This document shows, in pieces, positions 1 to 7,241 of a stretch of 36,014 nucleotides of DNA. The DNA lies in assembly GCA_016926595.1 (NCBI GenBank), contig JAFGOG010000165.1, positions 1-36,014 on the forward strand, in the 5' to 3' direction. Position 1 is the stretch's first letter. Every line of letters begins with the position of its first letter. The notes beneath the pieces were generated by a model, which was given only the letters and a program-made list of their open reading frames with translations, searched no databases and was not told where the DNA came from. This DNA comes from Anaerolineae bacterium (GTDB lineage: Bacteria > Chloroflexota > Anaerolineae > JAAYZQ01). The translations under genes and the position numbers were made by a program.

Positions 1-145
1 ACCCGTGACCTTTAACGCCGACGGCACGGGCAATGTGCTGAACCCGATGTCGCAGTGGCAGAATGGCGAGCTGGAGTTGGTGTGGCCTGAGGACCAGGCT
101 ACCGCTCCTCTGGCCTATCCTGCCATTCCGTTCGAAGATAGGTAG
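1..145 (+). CDS. C-terminal fragment of a branched-chain amino-acid type ABC substrate-binding protein
   Basis: Only the last 47 codons are in the window, read in the frame whose first full codon starts at base 2 and whose TAG is at 143-145. The peptide has the typical end of Peripla_BP_6 (Leu/Ile/Val-binding) proteins: a segment with QWQNGELELVWPEDQATAP followed by a Tyr-Pro-rich tail. Such proteins bind small acids or amides outside the membrane and deliver them to a LivHMGF-type permease. The rest of the gene, and probably its transporter, lie upstream. A large inverted repeat follows directly, so this gene may end a transcription unit separate from the next one. The family call rests on the tail alone. 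Confidence 0.6.
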   Translation, partial: PVTFNADGTGNVLNPMSQWQNGELELVWPEDQATAPLAYPAIPFEDR

Positions 146-154
146 AATGATTAA

Positions 155-220
155 CCGGCGTGTGGCGATGAACTACGGGCCGGCTGGGGCTGCCCCGACC
201 AGCCATCGCCACGCGCCCGG
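155..220. terminator. Large nested inverted repeat, possible terminator
   Basis: The outer arms are GGCGTGTGGCGATG (157-170) and CATCGCCACGCGCC (204-217), complementary at 13 of 14 positions and extendable by CCGG/CCGG with a one-base bulge. An inner stem GGCTGG/CCAGCC (182-187 with 199-204) can stack within it. It lies between the stop of the binding-protein gene and the next start. No T-run follows on either strand, so it may be a factor-dependent terminator or an RNA-stabilising hairpin instead of a classic intrinsic terminator. Confidence 0.4.
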
Positions 221-250
221 CTGATCCAAGATCGTCCTGGGGATCGATAG

Positions 251-1408
251 ATGAGCAGTCGAGCAAAAGGTGACATCCTGCACAACCAAGAACGGCTGGG
301 CCCCCTGCCTATGGAGCGCATCAGGCGGGTGGGCCGGCCCACGACACTCGTGACCGATGCGGTCGAGCGAGTGGATATGCGCGACACGGCCTACGGCCTG
401 GCCGCGCGGGGGGAATATGGCGCCGTTGTGCAAAAGGGGGTGCAGAAACCCCAGCCTGAGAGATACCCTCTGTCCGCGGCGCAAAAGGATGTCATCGACC
501 AGATCGCCTTGATGGTGCGTAACCCGGTGGGTGCCGAGGCCGCGCCCATCCCCCACGACCCGGAGATCCTGACCCGGCACATCAAGGCAGTGGGCTCCTT
601 CCTGAAGGCCGACCTGGTGGGCACCTGCCGGGTCCCCAGGTCGGCCTACTACAGCCACGACAAGCAGGGAACCCCAATCGACGCCCGGTACGAACACGCG
701 GTCGTCCTGGTGATGCGCAAGGATGCGGGGACGATGCGCGCCTCGACCGGCTTGGACTGGATCGGCGACCCCGTCAGCTTTCAAGCGTACGAGCACCTGG
801 GGTTGGTGGCCGAGACGATGGCTAACTATATCCGGCGCCTGGGTTGGGATGCTGCGGCCCAGTATGGGCCTTCGTTCGTCAACTGCTATTCGGTGCTGAT
901 GCCGCCTCTGCTACTCTGGGCGGGTATCGGCGAGGTGAGCCGGGCGGGCATCATCCTAAACCCCTACCTCGGCCTGGGCTATAAAGCGGCAGCCGTGCTG
1001 ACCGACATGCCGTTGGTGCCGGACAAGCCGGTCGACTTTGGCCTGCAAAGCTTTTGCCAATCTTGCGGGATCTGCGCCGAAAAGTGCCCGAGCAAAGCGA
1101 TCTCGACGGGCGACAAGGTGATGTACAACGGCTATGAAACCTGGAAGCTCGATACCAGGCGCTGCGCCAGCTTTAATTTTACCAACAAGAATGGCACGAT
1201 GTGCAATCGTTGCGTCAAGAGCTGCCCGTGGACACAGCCATCGACGGTGCCCCACAACCTGGTGCGCTCGCTGGTGTCAAGCTCCGGGCTGGCGCAACAG
1301 ATTGCGATTCGGGCCGCGCGCCTGCTCGGGATGGGCGACAGCCATCCCGAGCGAAAGTGGTGGTTTGACGTGGAATATGTGGATGGTACACTCCGGTCAC
1401 GGGGTTGA
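251..1408 (+). CDS. Reductive dehalogenase-like corrinoid/Fe-S protein, cytosolic
   Basis: The protein has 385 aa. Residues 268-280 (FCQSCGICAEKCP) give cysteines 269, 272, 275 and 279. A second set, C305-x12-C318-x2-C321-x3-C325-P, matches the paired 4Fe-4S motifs of RdhA proteins. The stretch around 224-264 (AGIGEVSRAGIILNP, then LVPDKPVDFG) is the typical RdhA region before the clusters. Known RdhA enzymes use cobamide plus two 4Fe-4S clusters for reductive dehalogenation; epoxyqueuosine reductase is a distant relative. There is no twin-arginine signal peptide and no small RdhB anchor gene nearby, and the protein is shorter than respiratory RdhAs, so it is probably cytosolic and non-respiratory. 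It opens a catabolic gene run, so a role in removing a substituent from the substrate is inferred. The start is ATG 251 with a weak GGGGAT ribosome site. Confidence 0.85.
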   Translation: MSSRAKGDILHNQERLGPLPMERIRRVGRPTTLVTDAVERVDMRDTAYGLAARGEYGAVVQKGVQKPQPERYPLSAAQKDVIDQIALMVRNPVGAEAAPIPHDPEILTRHIKAVGSFLKADLVGTCRVPRSAYYSHDKQGTPIDARYEHAVVLVMRKDAGTMRASTGLDWIGDPVSFQAYEHLGLVAETMANYIRRLGWDAAAQYGPSFVNCYSVLMPPLLLWAGIGEVSRAGIILNPYLGLGYKAAAVLTDMPLVPDKPVDFGLQSFCQSCGICAEKCPSKAISTGDKVMYNGYETWKLDTRRCASFNFTNKNGTMCNRCVKSCPWTQPSTVPHNLVRSLVSSSGLAQQIAIRAARLLGMGDSHPERKWWFDVEYVDGTLRSRG

Positions 1409-1463
1409 TGACCGGGATCGCTCTCAAGGCTCATAGGGATGGAAAGATAGGATTGGTTCGAAA

Positions 1464-2246
1464 ATGGACAAGGATTCCAAGACCTACAGTGTGCGCGCCG
1501 TAGAACGGGCGATGCAGATTCTGTCGGTGTTTGACGGCCAGAGCGCGCCGCTCGGGGTATCCGAGATTGCACAGGCCACAGGTCTGCACAAAGCGACGGC
1601 GCACCGCATCCTCATGACCTTGCTCGGCGGCGGGTTTCTGGAGCGGACGGCGGACGACGACAGGTTCCGCCTGGGGCTGCGGCTGGTGGGGCTGGGTATG
1701 GGGGCGCTGCGCGGCCTCGACTTTCGGCAGGCTGCCTTTCCCTATATGCAGCAATTGGTGGAGCGCTTTGAGGAGCTCTGTACCCTCGCCGTCTTTGACC
1801 GCGGCCGGATGTTGTACGTCGAGGTGGTACACAGCGATCATGCTCTGACCATCGCGGCGCGGGTGGGGCGTCACTTGCCGATACACTGCACGGCCGCGGG
1901 CAAGGTGTTCCTGGCTTTTCTCCCGGCGCAGGTGATCGATCCGATCCTGGCTGCCCCCCTGGCGCGCTATACGGAAAAAACAGTCACGTCCCCGGCCCGG
2001 CTGCGTGAGGAGATGGAAGTGGTGCGGCGCCGGGGCTATGCCATCGCAGATGAAGAGTTCGAGATCGGCGTCTGGGCCGTTTCTGCTCCGGTGCGCGACC
2101 TGGCTGGCAAAATTGTGGCTGCCATGAGCATTCCCTTTCCCAGCCACCGGCTGGACCCAGAGCGCATTCCAGAGATTGCGCAAGCCTTGACGGAGGCCGC
2201 CAATTCGGTCTCGGCCCACGAGTGGGCGGGGATCTCGGGCGGATGA
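1464..2246 (+). CDS. IclR-family transcriptional regulator (first copy)
   Basis: The protein has 260 aa, the usual IclR length. An N-terminal winged helix-turn-helix lies at about residues 10-70 (GVSEIAQATGLHKATAHRIL). It is followed by the IclR effector-binding domain, with the typical GRHLPIHCTAAGKVFLA segment and a C-terminal AVSAPVRD motif. IclR proteins bind small organic effectors and repress or activate neighbouring catabolic operons. The gene sits 55 bp after the dehalogenase-like gene and is probably co-transcribed with it. By eye it is identical at more than half of positions to the IclR gene at 19786-20556, so the two are paralogues. The ATG at 1464 is preceded by a weak site (ATAGGA). 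The same TAGGATTGG string occurs upstream of the second copy. Confidence 0.93.
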   Translation: MDKDSKTYSVRAVERAMQILSVFDGQSAPLGVSEIAQATGLHKATAHRILMTLLGGGFLERTADDDRFRLGLRLVGLGMGALRGLDFRQAAFPYMQQLVERFEELCTLAVFDRGRMLYVEVVHSDHALTIAARVGRHLPIHCTAAGKVFLAFLPAQVIDPILAAPLARYTEKTVTSPARLREEMEVVRRRGYAIADEEFEIGVWAVSAPVRDLAGKIVAAMSIPFPSHRLDPERIPEIAQALTEAANSVSAHEWAGISGG

Positions 2247-2251
2247 TTTAT

Positions 2252-2311
2252 GATTTACGATTTACGATTGGACACTTGCCCGTAACTGCGAGCAAGGGTA
2301 AATCGTAAATC
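2252..2311. repeat. AT-rich inverted repeat between iclR and cupin genes
   Basis: GATTTACGATTTAC (2252-2265) is perfectly complementary to GTAAATCGTAAATC (2298-2311). An inner stem CTTGC/GCAAG (2275-2279 with 2292-2296) extends the hairpin. The left arm is itself a tandem of GATTTAC-like units. The AT-rich arms contrast with the GC-rich surroundings. It may be an operator, an RNA hairpin or a small intergenic repeat element. No T-run follows, so a simple terminator is less likely. Confidence 0.5.
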
Positions 2312-2338
2312 TAAAATTGAATGAGGAGGAAACAAAAG

Positions 2339-2701
2339 ATGGATCATTTGCCATTCGTGCTAGCGGCGGATGTGGAAGGGGAAGAGCGGATTCCAAAGCG
2401 TGTATCCAAGTTGCTGCTGGCGCCCAAGAACGTCGGCACCCGGAATGTTTCCATGGGGGTGAATGTGACCGCCGTGGGGAGCATGATCCCGGATCACGTT
2501 CACACTGATTCGGAGGAAGTGATGTATATCATCAGTGGGCGGGCCAAACTGGTGATCGAAGGGGAAGGGGAGTGGGAGATCGGCCCCGACACCGCGATCT
2601 ATTCGCCGCTGGGCAAGAAACATCGCCTGGAGAACATTGGCGATGAGCCGCTCAAGCTGGTGTGGGTCTATGGTCCGCCGCTGCCAAGTCACTATGAGTA
2701 A
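2339..2701 (+). CDS. Small cupin-domain protein
   Basis: The protein has 120 aa and is a single cupin (Cupin_2) barrel. Motif 1 is visible as PDHVHTDSEEVMYIISG, carrying the His, His and Glu metal ligands, and motif 2 as the later GPDTAIYSPLGKKHRLEN segment. Cupins of this size act as isomerases, dioxygenases, decarboxylases or plain ligand binders, and sequence alone does not say which. The start is ATG 2339, not the in-frame ATG at 2321, because a full AGGAGG (2324-2329) lies 9 nt before 2339. The gene ends 34 bp before the next ATG, in an apparent operon with the TIM-barrel and creatininase-family genes. A sugar- or cyclitol-modifying role is inferred from context only. Confidence 0.85.
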   Translation: MDHLPFVLAADVEGEERIPKRVSKLLLAPKNVGTRNVSMGVNVTAVGSMIPDHVHTDSEEVMYIISGRAKLVIEGEGEWEIGPDTAIYSPLGKKHRLENIGDEPLKLVWVYGPPLPSHYE

Positions 2702-2735
2702 CCAAGAAATCTTGATCAAAGGAGAAGAAAAAGAG

Positions 2736-3650
2736 ATGTTTGAAGAAACGAGACGCTACGTCAAGACTTTGGGCCTGCCGGAAGGGGATCTGAATGACCT
2801 GCCGACATCGGCTGCCAGGTTCCCGGATGGGGCCTTTTACCGCATCGAGGTGCCGACAGTGAACTCGGCCGAGGCGGTGGCTGCGCTGCTCGAGACCAGC
2901 GACAAGATGGGCATTACCATCAACCGCGTGACCGAGACCTATGGCATGTTCCGCCACACGCGGCAGGAGCTGAAAGAGTACTGCCGCCTGTGCCATGACT
3001 ATGGCGCGGAGCTGATGCTCTCGGTGGGGCCGCGCGCGACCTATGACACGGGCGCGACTGTGCTCTCTCCGCAGGGGGTGCGCATCAGCTACCGGCTGCG
3101 CGGCATGGAGCAATTGCTGCGCGCGGTGGAGGACGTCAAGCGTGGCATCGACATCGGCTGCCGTGCATTCTTGATCTATGACGAGGGGATGCTGTGGCTG
3201 GTGGGGCAGATGCGCAAGGACGGTGAGCTGCCGGCAGAGGTGATCTTTAAGACGTCGGCGCACCTGGGGCACTGCAACCCGGCCTCCTTCAAGCTCCTGG
3301 AGAGCCTGGGGGCCGACAGTATCAACCCGGTACGCGACCTGCAGATCCCGATGCATGCCGCCCTGCGGGCCGCCATCAAGGCGCCCCTGGACATCCACAC
3401 CGATAACCCGCCGGGATCGGGTGGATTCATCCGTGTCTACGAGGCGCCCGAGATCGTGCGCGTGGCGGCGCCGGTCCATCTCAAGACGGGCAACTCGGTG
3501 GTCAGTGCCCACGGGCAGATCACCAGCGCCCGGGATGGCAAGCTGATGGCCGACCAGGCTTCGATCGTGGTCGAGATGGTAAGCAAGTACTATCCAGAGG
3601 CCACCCAGTCGAAGAGGGGGGCTGCGGACCTGAGGATTCCGGTTGTCTAG
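2736..3650 (+). CDS. TIM-barrel protein of unknown function (U32-peptidase-like barrel)
   Basis: The protein has 304 aa and is soluble. Alternating strand/helix pattern and segments such as AELMLSVGPRA, FLIYDEGML, FKTSAHLGHCNP, SINPVRD and PLDIHTDNPPGSGG suggest an alpha/beta barrel. The resemblance is to the barrel of U32-type or related enzymes, not to any protein with a function I recognise. The Asp, His and Glu residues in these strand ends could form a metal or substrate site. The start is ATG 2736, preceded by AAAGGAG at 2718-2724; an in-frame ATG at 2694 overlaps the cupin stop but has no ribosome site. It is sandwiched between the cupin and creatininase-family genes, so it probably acts on an intermediate of the same pathway. 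Confidence 0.7.
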   Translation: MFEETRRYVKTLGLPEGDLNDLPTSAARFPDGAFYRIEVPTVNSAEAVAALLETSDKMGITINRVTETYGMFRHTRQELKEYCRLCHDYGAELMLSVGPRATYDTGATVLSPQGVRISYRLRGMEQLLRAVEDVKRGIDIGCRAFLIYDEGMLWLVGQMRKDGELPAEVIFKTSAHLGHCNPASFKLLESLGADSINPVRDLQIPMHAALRAAIKAPLDIHTDNPPGSGGFIRVYEAPEIVRVAAPVHLKTGNSVVSAHGQITSARDGKLMADQASIVVEMVSKYYPEATQSKRGAADLRIPVV

Positions 3651-3681
3651 GGGGCTGTAGACTGGTACGAATAGACCTGCT

Positions 3682-3707
3682 CTGTGGGTGGCCCCCCCCA
3701 CCCACAG
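3682..3707 (+). terminator. GC-rich hairpin after the TIM-barrel gene
   Basis: CTGTGGGTGG (3682-3691) pairs perfectly with CCACCCACAG (3698-3707) around a six-C loop. It sits 31 bp after the TIM-barrel stop and 26 bp before the next start. No T-run follows, so it may attenuate or stabilise the transcript instead of ending it. Confidence 0.4.
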
Positions 3708-3733
3708 GCAGCGCGGCATAGAGAGGAGATATC

Positions 3734-4699
3734 ATGGGCAAGTGGGAGTTGCCGCCACCGGGCGGACATATGGACAAACCATCAGGCATCTATTATCAGA
3801 CGATGACCAAGGCCGAGGTCGAGGAGCGGCTCAAGGTTAACGACGTGCTGATCATCCCCGTGGGCAGCACGGAAAATCATGGCGCGGCTCAGCCCTTTGG
3901 CGAGGATACATTTCTCGTGACGCGAATGGCCGAAGCGGTGGCAAAAGCCACCGGCTGCACCGTCGCCGAGCCGGTGTGGTACGGCTCGCACCCGTATCAC
4001 CACCTGGGCATGCCGGGGACCGTCGTGGTCCCGGAGGATACGTTCCTGGCCTACTTGCGGGCCATCATCGCCGGATTCTGGAACACCGGCTTTCGCAAAC
4101 AGATCCTGCTCAACGGCCACGGCCAGGAAGAGGTGATCCCCCTGGCCTTGCACCAGTTTGCGAAAAAGTACCAGGTGCCGTGCATGTTGGTCTCGCTCCA
4201 CTGGCCGACGGTGATCCACGATTATCTCAAAGATAAAGAGCACGGCGGGCCATTCGACACCCCATTCCGGCACGCCGACGAGGCAGAGTGTTCCTACTCG
4301 CTGGCCCTCTTTCCCGAGATGGTCAAGCTCGACAAGGCGGAGGATACGGCGCCGAAAGGGTTTATGCCGCCCGGGCACGTGGACAAGGGGGGGGATGTGT
4401 ACCACGCGCCGATCAAGGGGCACGAGGTGATCGGGTTCGGCGGCATCGAAGTCATCTCGACGCCGCAGGGCGTGGTGGGCCGGCCCTCGCTGGCAGACGC
4501 ATGCAAGGCGGAAGCGGGCCTGGACGCACTGCTCGACTACATGGTGCGGTTGATCGGCGACATCCTGGAGCGCTTCCCCGCCGGCCAGTTGCCGCCGGCC
4601 GACAGGGTGACGATGCGCAGTGCCGAGGAGATTGAGGCTCTGTTGAAGGGGCCGCTGCAGGGTGGGAAACATCTCTACACGGTGGCCTATCCACCATAG
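3734..4699 (+). CDS. Creatininase-family hydrolase, resembling 3-dehydro-scyllo-inosose hydrolase (IolN)
   Basis: The protein has 321 aa. The creatininase metal-site pattern is present: GSTENHG (E47, H49), GED (D58), NGHG (H129) and HADEAE (E183/E185). Creatininase-family enzymes use two divalent metals to hydrolyse cyclic amides or, in IolN, to open an oxidised inositol ring. From memory, the opening segment (residues 1-30) and the long FWNTGFRKQILLNGHGQEEV run resemble the IolN-like branch more than creatinine amidohydrolases. In Thermotoga maritima IolN follows two dehydrogenation steps. Here a dehydrogenase gene follows 15 bp downstream, and more oxidoreductases come later. AGGAG at 3724-3728 supports the ATG at 3734. 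The branch assignment is less sure than the family. Confidence 0.8.
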   Translation: MGKWELPPPGGHMDKPSGIYYQTMTKAEVEERLKVNDVLIIPVGSTENHGAAQPFGEDTFLVTRMAEAVAKATGCTVAEPVWYGSHPYHHLGMPGTVVVPEDTFLAYLRAIIAGFWNTGFRKQILLNGHGQEEVIPLALHQFAKKYQVPCMLVSLHWPTVIHDYLKDKEHGGPFDTPFRHADEAECSYSLALFPEMVKLDKAEDTAPKGFMPPGHVDKGGDVYHAPIKGHEVIGFGGIEVISTPQGVVGRPSLADACKAEAGLDALLDYMVRLIGDILERFPAGQLPPADRVTMRSAEEIEALLKGPLQGGKHLYTVAYPP

Positions 4700-4714
4700 A
4701 CAGGGCGTGGTTTG

Positions 4715-5710
4715 ATGAGGGCGTTACAACTTTTAAAACCCAGGCACTTTCAGGCGATAGAAGTTGCCGTGCCGGAGATTGGCGATGGCCAGATCCTCGT
4801 GCGCCTGGAAAAAGTTGTGCTGTGCGGGAGCGACATTCCGAAATTCACCGGTATGTGGCGTGGCCTGCACTACCCACTGCCACCGGGCATGCCGATCCAC
4901 GAGTGCGTGGGTACTGTTGCGGACAGCCGCTCCCCACGTTTCGAGGTGGGCGATCGGGTCGTGGCGATTCCTGCAGGCGACCGGGGATTGGCCGAGTACT
5001 ATGCCGCGGATGCGATCAAGGCTGCTCGCAGCCCGGCGGCACTCGTCGGTTCGGAGGTAAGCCTGTTGATCCAGCCGCTGTCGACGGTGGTCTATGCGCT
5101 CGACAGGTTGGGCGATGTGTCTGGTCGAACTGCTGTAGTGGTTGGGCTGGGGCCGATCGGCCTGCTCACGACCTGGCTGCTGCGCCGGTATGGGGCGCAG
5201 GTGGTGGGCGTCGATCCGATTGCCTGGCGGGGTGAGGCGGCGCAGCGCCTGGGTGCAGTGCGGACGATTGAGCTGCATAGCGAGAGGCTGGTGTCGCGCA
5301 TCGCCCAGGACGGGGCCTGGGAGGCTGCGGATATCTGTGTCGAGGCAGTGGGGCAGCAAACACGCACCATCAACGACTGCCTGTCTCTCGTCAAGCGCTG
5401 TGGCCACGTGTTGGCGCTCGGTGTGCCGCTGGAGCCGGTCTATCCTTTTGACTACAACCGCTTTTTCCGGCAGAACTTGCACCTGATCGCCTCTGTCACG
5501 CCGCCCGACGAGACGTATATGGTCCGGGCGGCCGAGCTGATTGCCGGGCACGAGCAAGAATTGGCCTGTCTGGTCACCCATCGTTTTACGATGGACCAGG
5601 CCGCAGAAGCTTTCACTCTGTACGAAACGCGGTCGGCAGGCCGGCCGCTCAAAGTTCTCCTCGACGGCACCAACTGGCCGGCGAGGGCGGATCGAGAGGT
5701 TGAGGAATGA
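4715..5710 (+). CDS. Zinc-type medium-chain alcohol/polyol dehydrogenase
   Basis: The protein has 331 aa. The GroES-like catalytic domain has LCGSDIPKF (C37) and PIHECVG (H62, E63, in place of the common GHE). A Rossmann domain follows, with VVVGLGPIGLLTTWLL and an Asp at the end of the second strand, suggesting NAD preference. The four-cysteine structural zinc loop is absent and the region is shortened (GDRGLAEYY). Such enzymes oxidise secondary alcohols of sugars and polyols to ketones. The position next to the IolN-like gene recalls the inositol pathway in which a similar dehydrogenase makes the diketo substrate, but that is inference. TTG at 4712 is an alternative start directly before ATG 4715. 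The stop overlaps the next ATG by 4 bp. Confidence 0.85.
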   Translation: MRALQLLKPRHFQAIEVAVPEIGDGQILVRLEKVVLCGSDIPKFTGMWRGLHYPLPPGMPIHECVGTVADSRSPRFEVGDRVVAIPAGDRGLAEYYAADAIKAARSPAALVGSEVSLLIQPLSTVVYALDRLGDVSGRTAVVVGLGPIGLLTTWLLRRYGAQVVGVDPIAWRGEAAQRLGAVRTIELHSERLVSRIAQDGAWEAADICVEAVGQQTRTINDCLSLVKRCGHVLALGVPLEPVYPFDYNRFFRQNLHLIASVTPPDETYMVRAAELIAGHEQELACLVTHRFTMDQAAEAFTLYETRSAGRPLKVLLDGTNWPARADREVEE

Positions 5711-7215
5711 GCAGTACACCGGGCACGCACGACGTGGGCATGACTGATGAGCAGCTTGCGAGCGAGCTGGCAGCAGCGCGCCGGCGGATTTCGGAGCTCG
5801 AAGCCTGGGCGATTGAGCGCGATCAGGCCGTAGAAGTGTTGCAGGCGAGCGAAGCGCTCTACCGTTCCGTCTTTGAGAACGTGGGCATTGGCCTCACCCT
5901 GATCGGCCTGGATCATCGAGTGATCCTGGCCAACGACATGCAGGGTGAGATTTTCCACAAGCCTGCCGCCGAGCTCGCCGGAAAGTACTGCTTTGCGGAA
6001 TTTGAAAAGCGGGACGCGGTTTGCCCTCACTGCCCAGGCGTGGAGGCCCTCGCGACCGGGCAGCCGGCCATGGTCGAGACGATGGGCATTCGCGACGATG
6101 GCACGACCAACTTTGCTCGAATTCAAGCGTTTCCCGTGCCGGATGCCGAGGGCAAGCCCATCGGCTTTGTCGAGATTGTAGAAGACATCACCGAGCGCAA
6201 ACTGGCAGAAGAGGGCCAGCGGGAGAGTGAGGAGCGATTCCGCCTCCTGATGGAGCACGCCGCGGATGCTTTTTTCCTGCACGACATCGACACCAGGATC
6301 CTCGATGTCAACCGGCGCGCCTGCGAGAGCCTGGGCTACACACGCGAGGAGCTGCTCGAGCTGAGGGTACGGGATTTCGACTCTGCTTTTGACGATCAGG
6401 CACGAAACAACTGGGCGCGGCTGGTGCCGGGCAGGCCGGAAACGGTGGAGCGCGTCCATAGACGCAAGGATGGTACGACCTTTCCTGTCGAAGTCCGCCT
6501 GGGCGTGATCGAGTCGGGGGAGCGCCGGCTCTTTCTGGCCCTGGTGCGTGACGTCACCGAGCGCAAGCGGACGGAAGAGATGCTGGCGCGCCGGGCCATA
6601 CAGCTCCAGACTGGCGCCGAGGTTTCGCACGCAGCCGGCAGCATTGTCGATCCGGATGAGCTGATGCGCCAGGTGGTAGAGCTGATCCGCGAGCGCTTTG
6701 ACCTCTACTATGTTGGCTTGTTCCTGGTCGATCAGGTGCTCAGGCTGCACAGCCAACCAGGCGAGTGGGCCTACCTGCGCGCCGGCACAGGCGAGGCAGG
6801 CGAGGCGATGCTGAAACAGAGCTACCGGCTGCGTGTGGGCAGCAACTCGATGGTGGGGCAGTGCATCGCCGAGGGCAAGCCCCGCGTCGCACTCGATACG
6901 GGTAAGGAGGCGGTCCATCTGGCCAACCCTCTTTTGCCCGATACACGCTCCGAGCTGGCCCTGCCGCTCATCAACCGGGGCCAGGCCATCGGCGCGTTGA
7001 CCATCCAATCCACTGAGGAAGCGGCTTTCAGTGACGAGGACATTGCCGCCCTGGAGATCATGGCTGGCCAGATTGCCAACTCGATCGAGAACGCCCGCCT
7101 GTACAAGGAAACGCAGGCTGCCCTGGAGGAGCTCAAGGGCACGCACGGGCGCTATGTACGCCAGCAGTGGAGCCGTTACCTGGGCGAGTCGCTGCCGGGG
7201 GATGAGAAATCTTGA
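5707..7215 (+). CDS. PAS-PAS-GAF sensor protein without an output domain
   Basis: The protein has 502 aa and no membrane segment. An N-terminal coiled coil (about 12-50) is followed by PAS 1 (about 48-160, ending in EIVEDITERK), PAS 2 (about 170-285, ending in ALVRDVTERK) and a GAF domain (about 310-465). PAS 1 has C95, C106, C109 in the pattern CFAEFEKRDAVCPHC, a cysteine layout seen in some anaerobe PAS domains and possibly redox- or metal-responsive. After GAF there is only a short helical tail: no HisKA, HATPase, GGDEF or DNA-binding domain. The ATG overlaps the dehydrogenase stop (ATGA), so it is translationally coupled to metabolic genes, and the AOR gene follows 26 bp on. It may signal through a partner kinase or be a truncated kinase. 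Confidence 0.85.
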   Translation: MSSTPGTHDVGMTDEQLASELAAARRRISELEAWAIERDQAVEVLQASEALYRSVFENVGIGLTLIGLDHRVILANDMQGEIFHKPAAELAGKYCFAEFEKRDAVCPHCPGVEALATGQPAMVETMGIRDDGTTNFARIQAFPVPDAEGKPIGFVEIVEDITERKLAEEGQRESEERFRLLMEHAADAFFLHDIDTRILDVNRRACESLGYTREELLELRVRDFDSAFDDQARNNWARLVPGRPETVERVHRRKDGTTFPVEVRLGVIESGERRLFLALVRDVTERKRTEEMLARRAIQLQTGAEVSHAAGSIVDPDELMRQVVELIRERFDLYYVGLFLVDQVLRLHSQPGEWAYLRAGTGEAGEAMLKQSYRLRVGSNSMVGQCIAEGKPRVALDTGKEAVHLANPLLPDTRSELALPLINRGQAIGALTIQSTEEAAFSDEDIAALEIMAGQIANSIENARLYKETQAALEELKGTHGRYVRQQWSRYLGESLPGDEKS

Positions 7216-7241
7216 TTTTGGTATGAGCTTGGAGAAAAAAG

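Noticed and set aside
146..250. Cobalamin riboswitch upstream of the cobamide-dependent RdhA-like gene
   Set aside because: The region is short and filled by a simple palindrome. I see none of the conserved cobalamin-riboswitch boxes.
2276..2304. Promoter inside the iclR-cupin gap (TTGCCC, 17 nt, TAAATC)
   Set aside because: The -10 match is poor and it overlaps the inverted repeat, so it is not better than chance.
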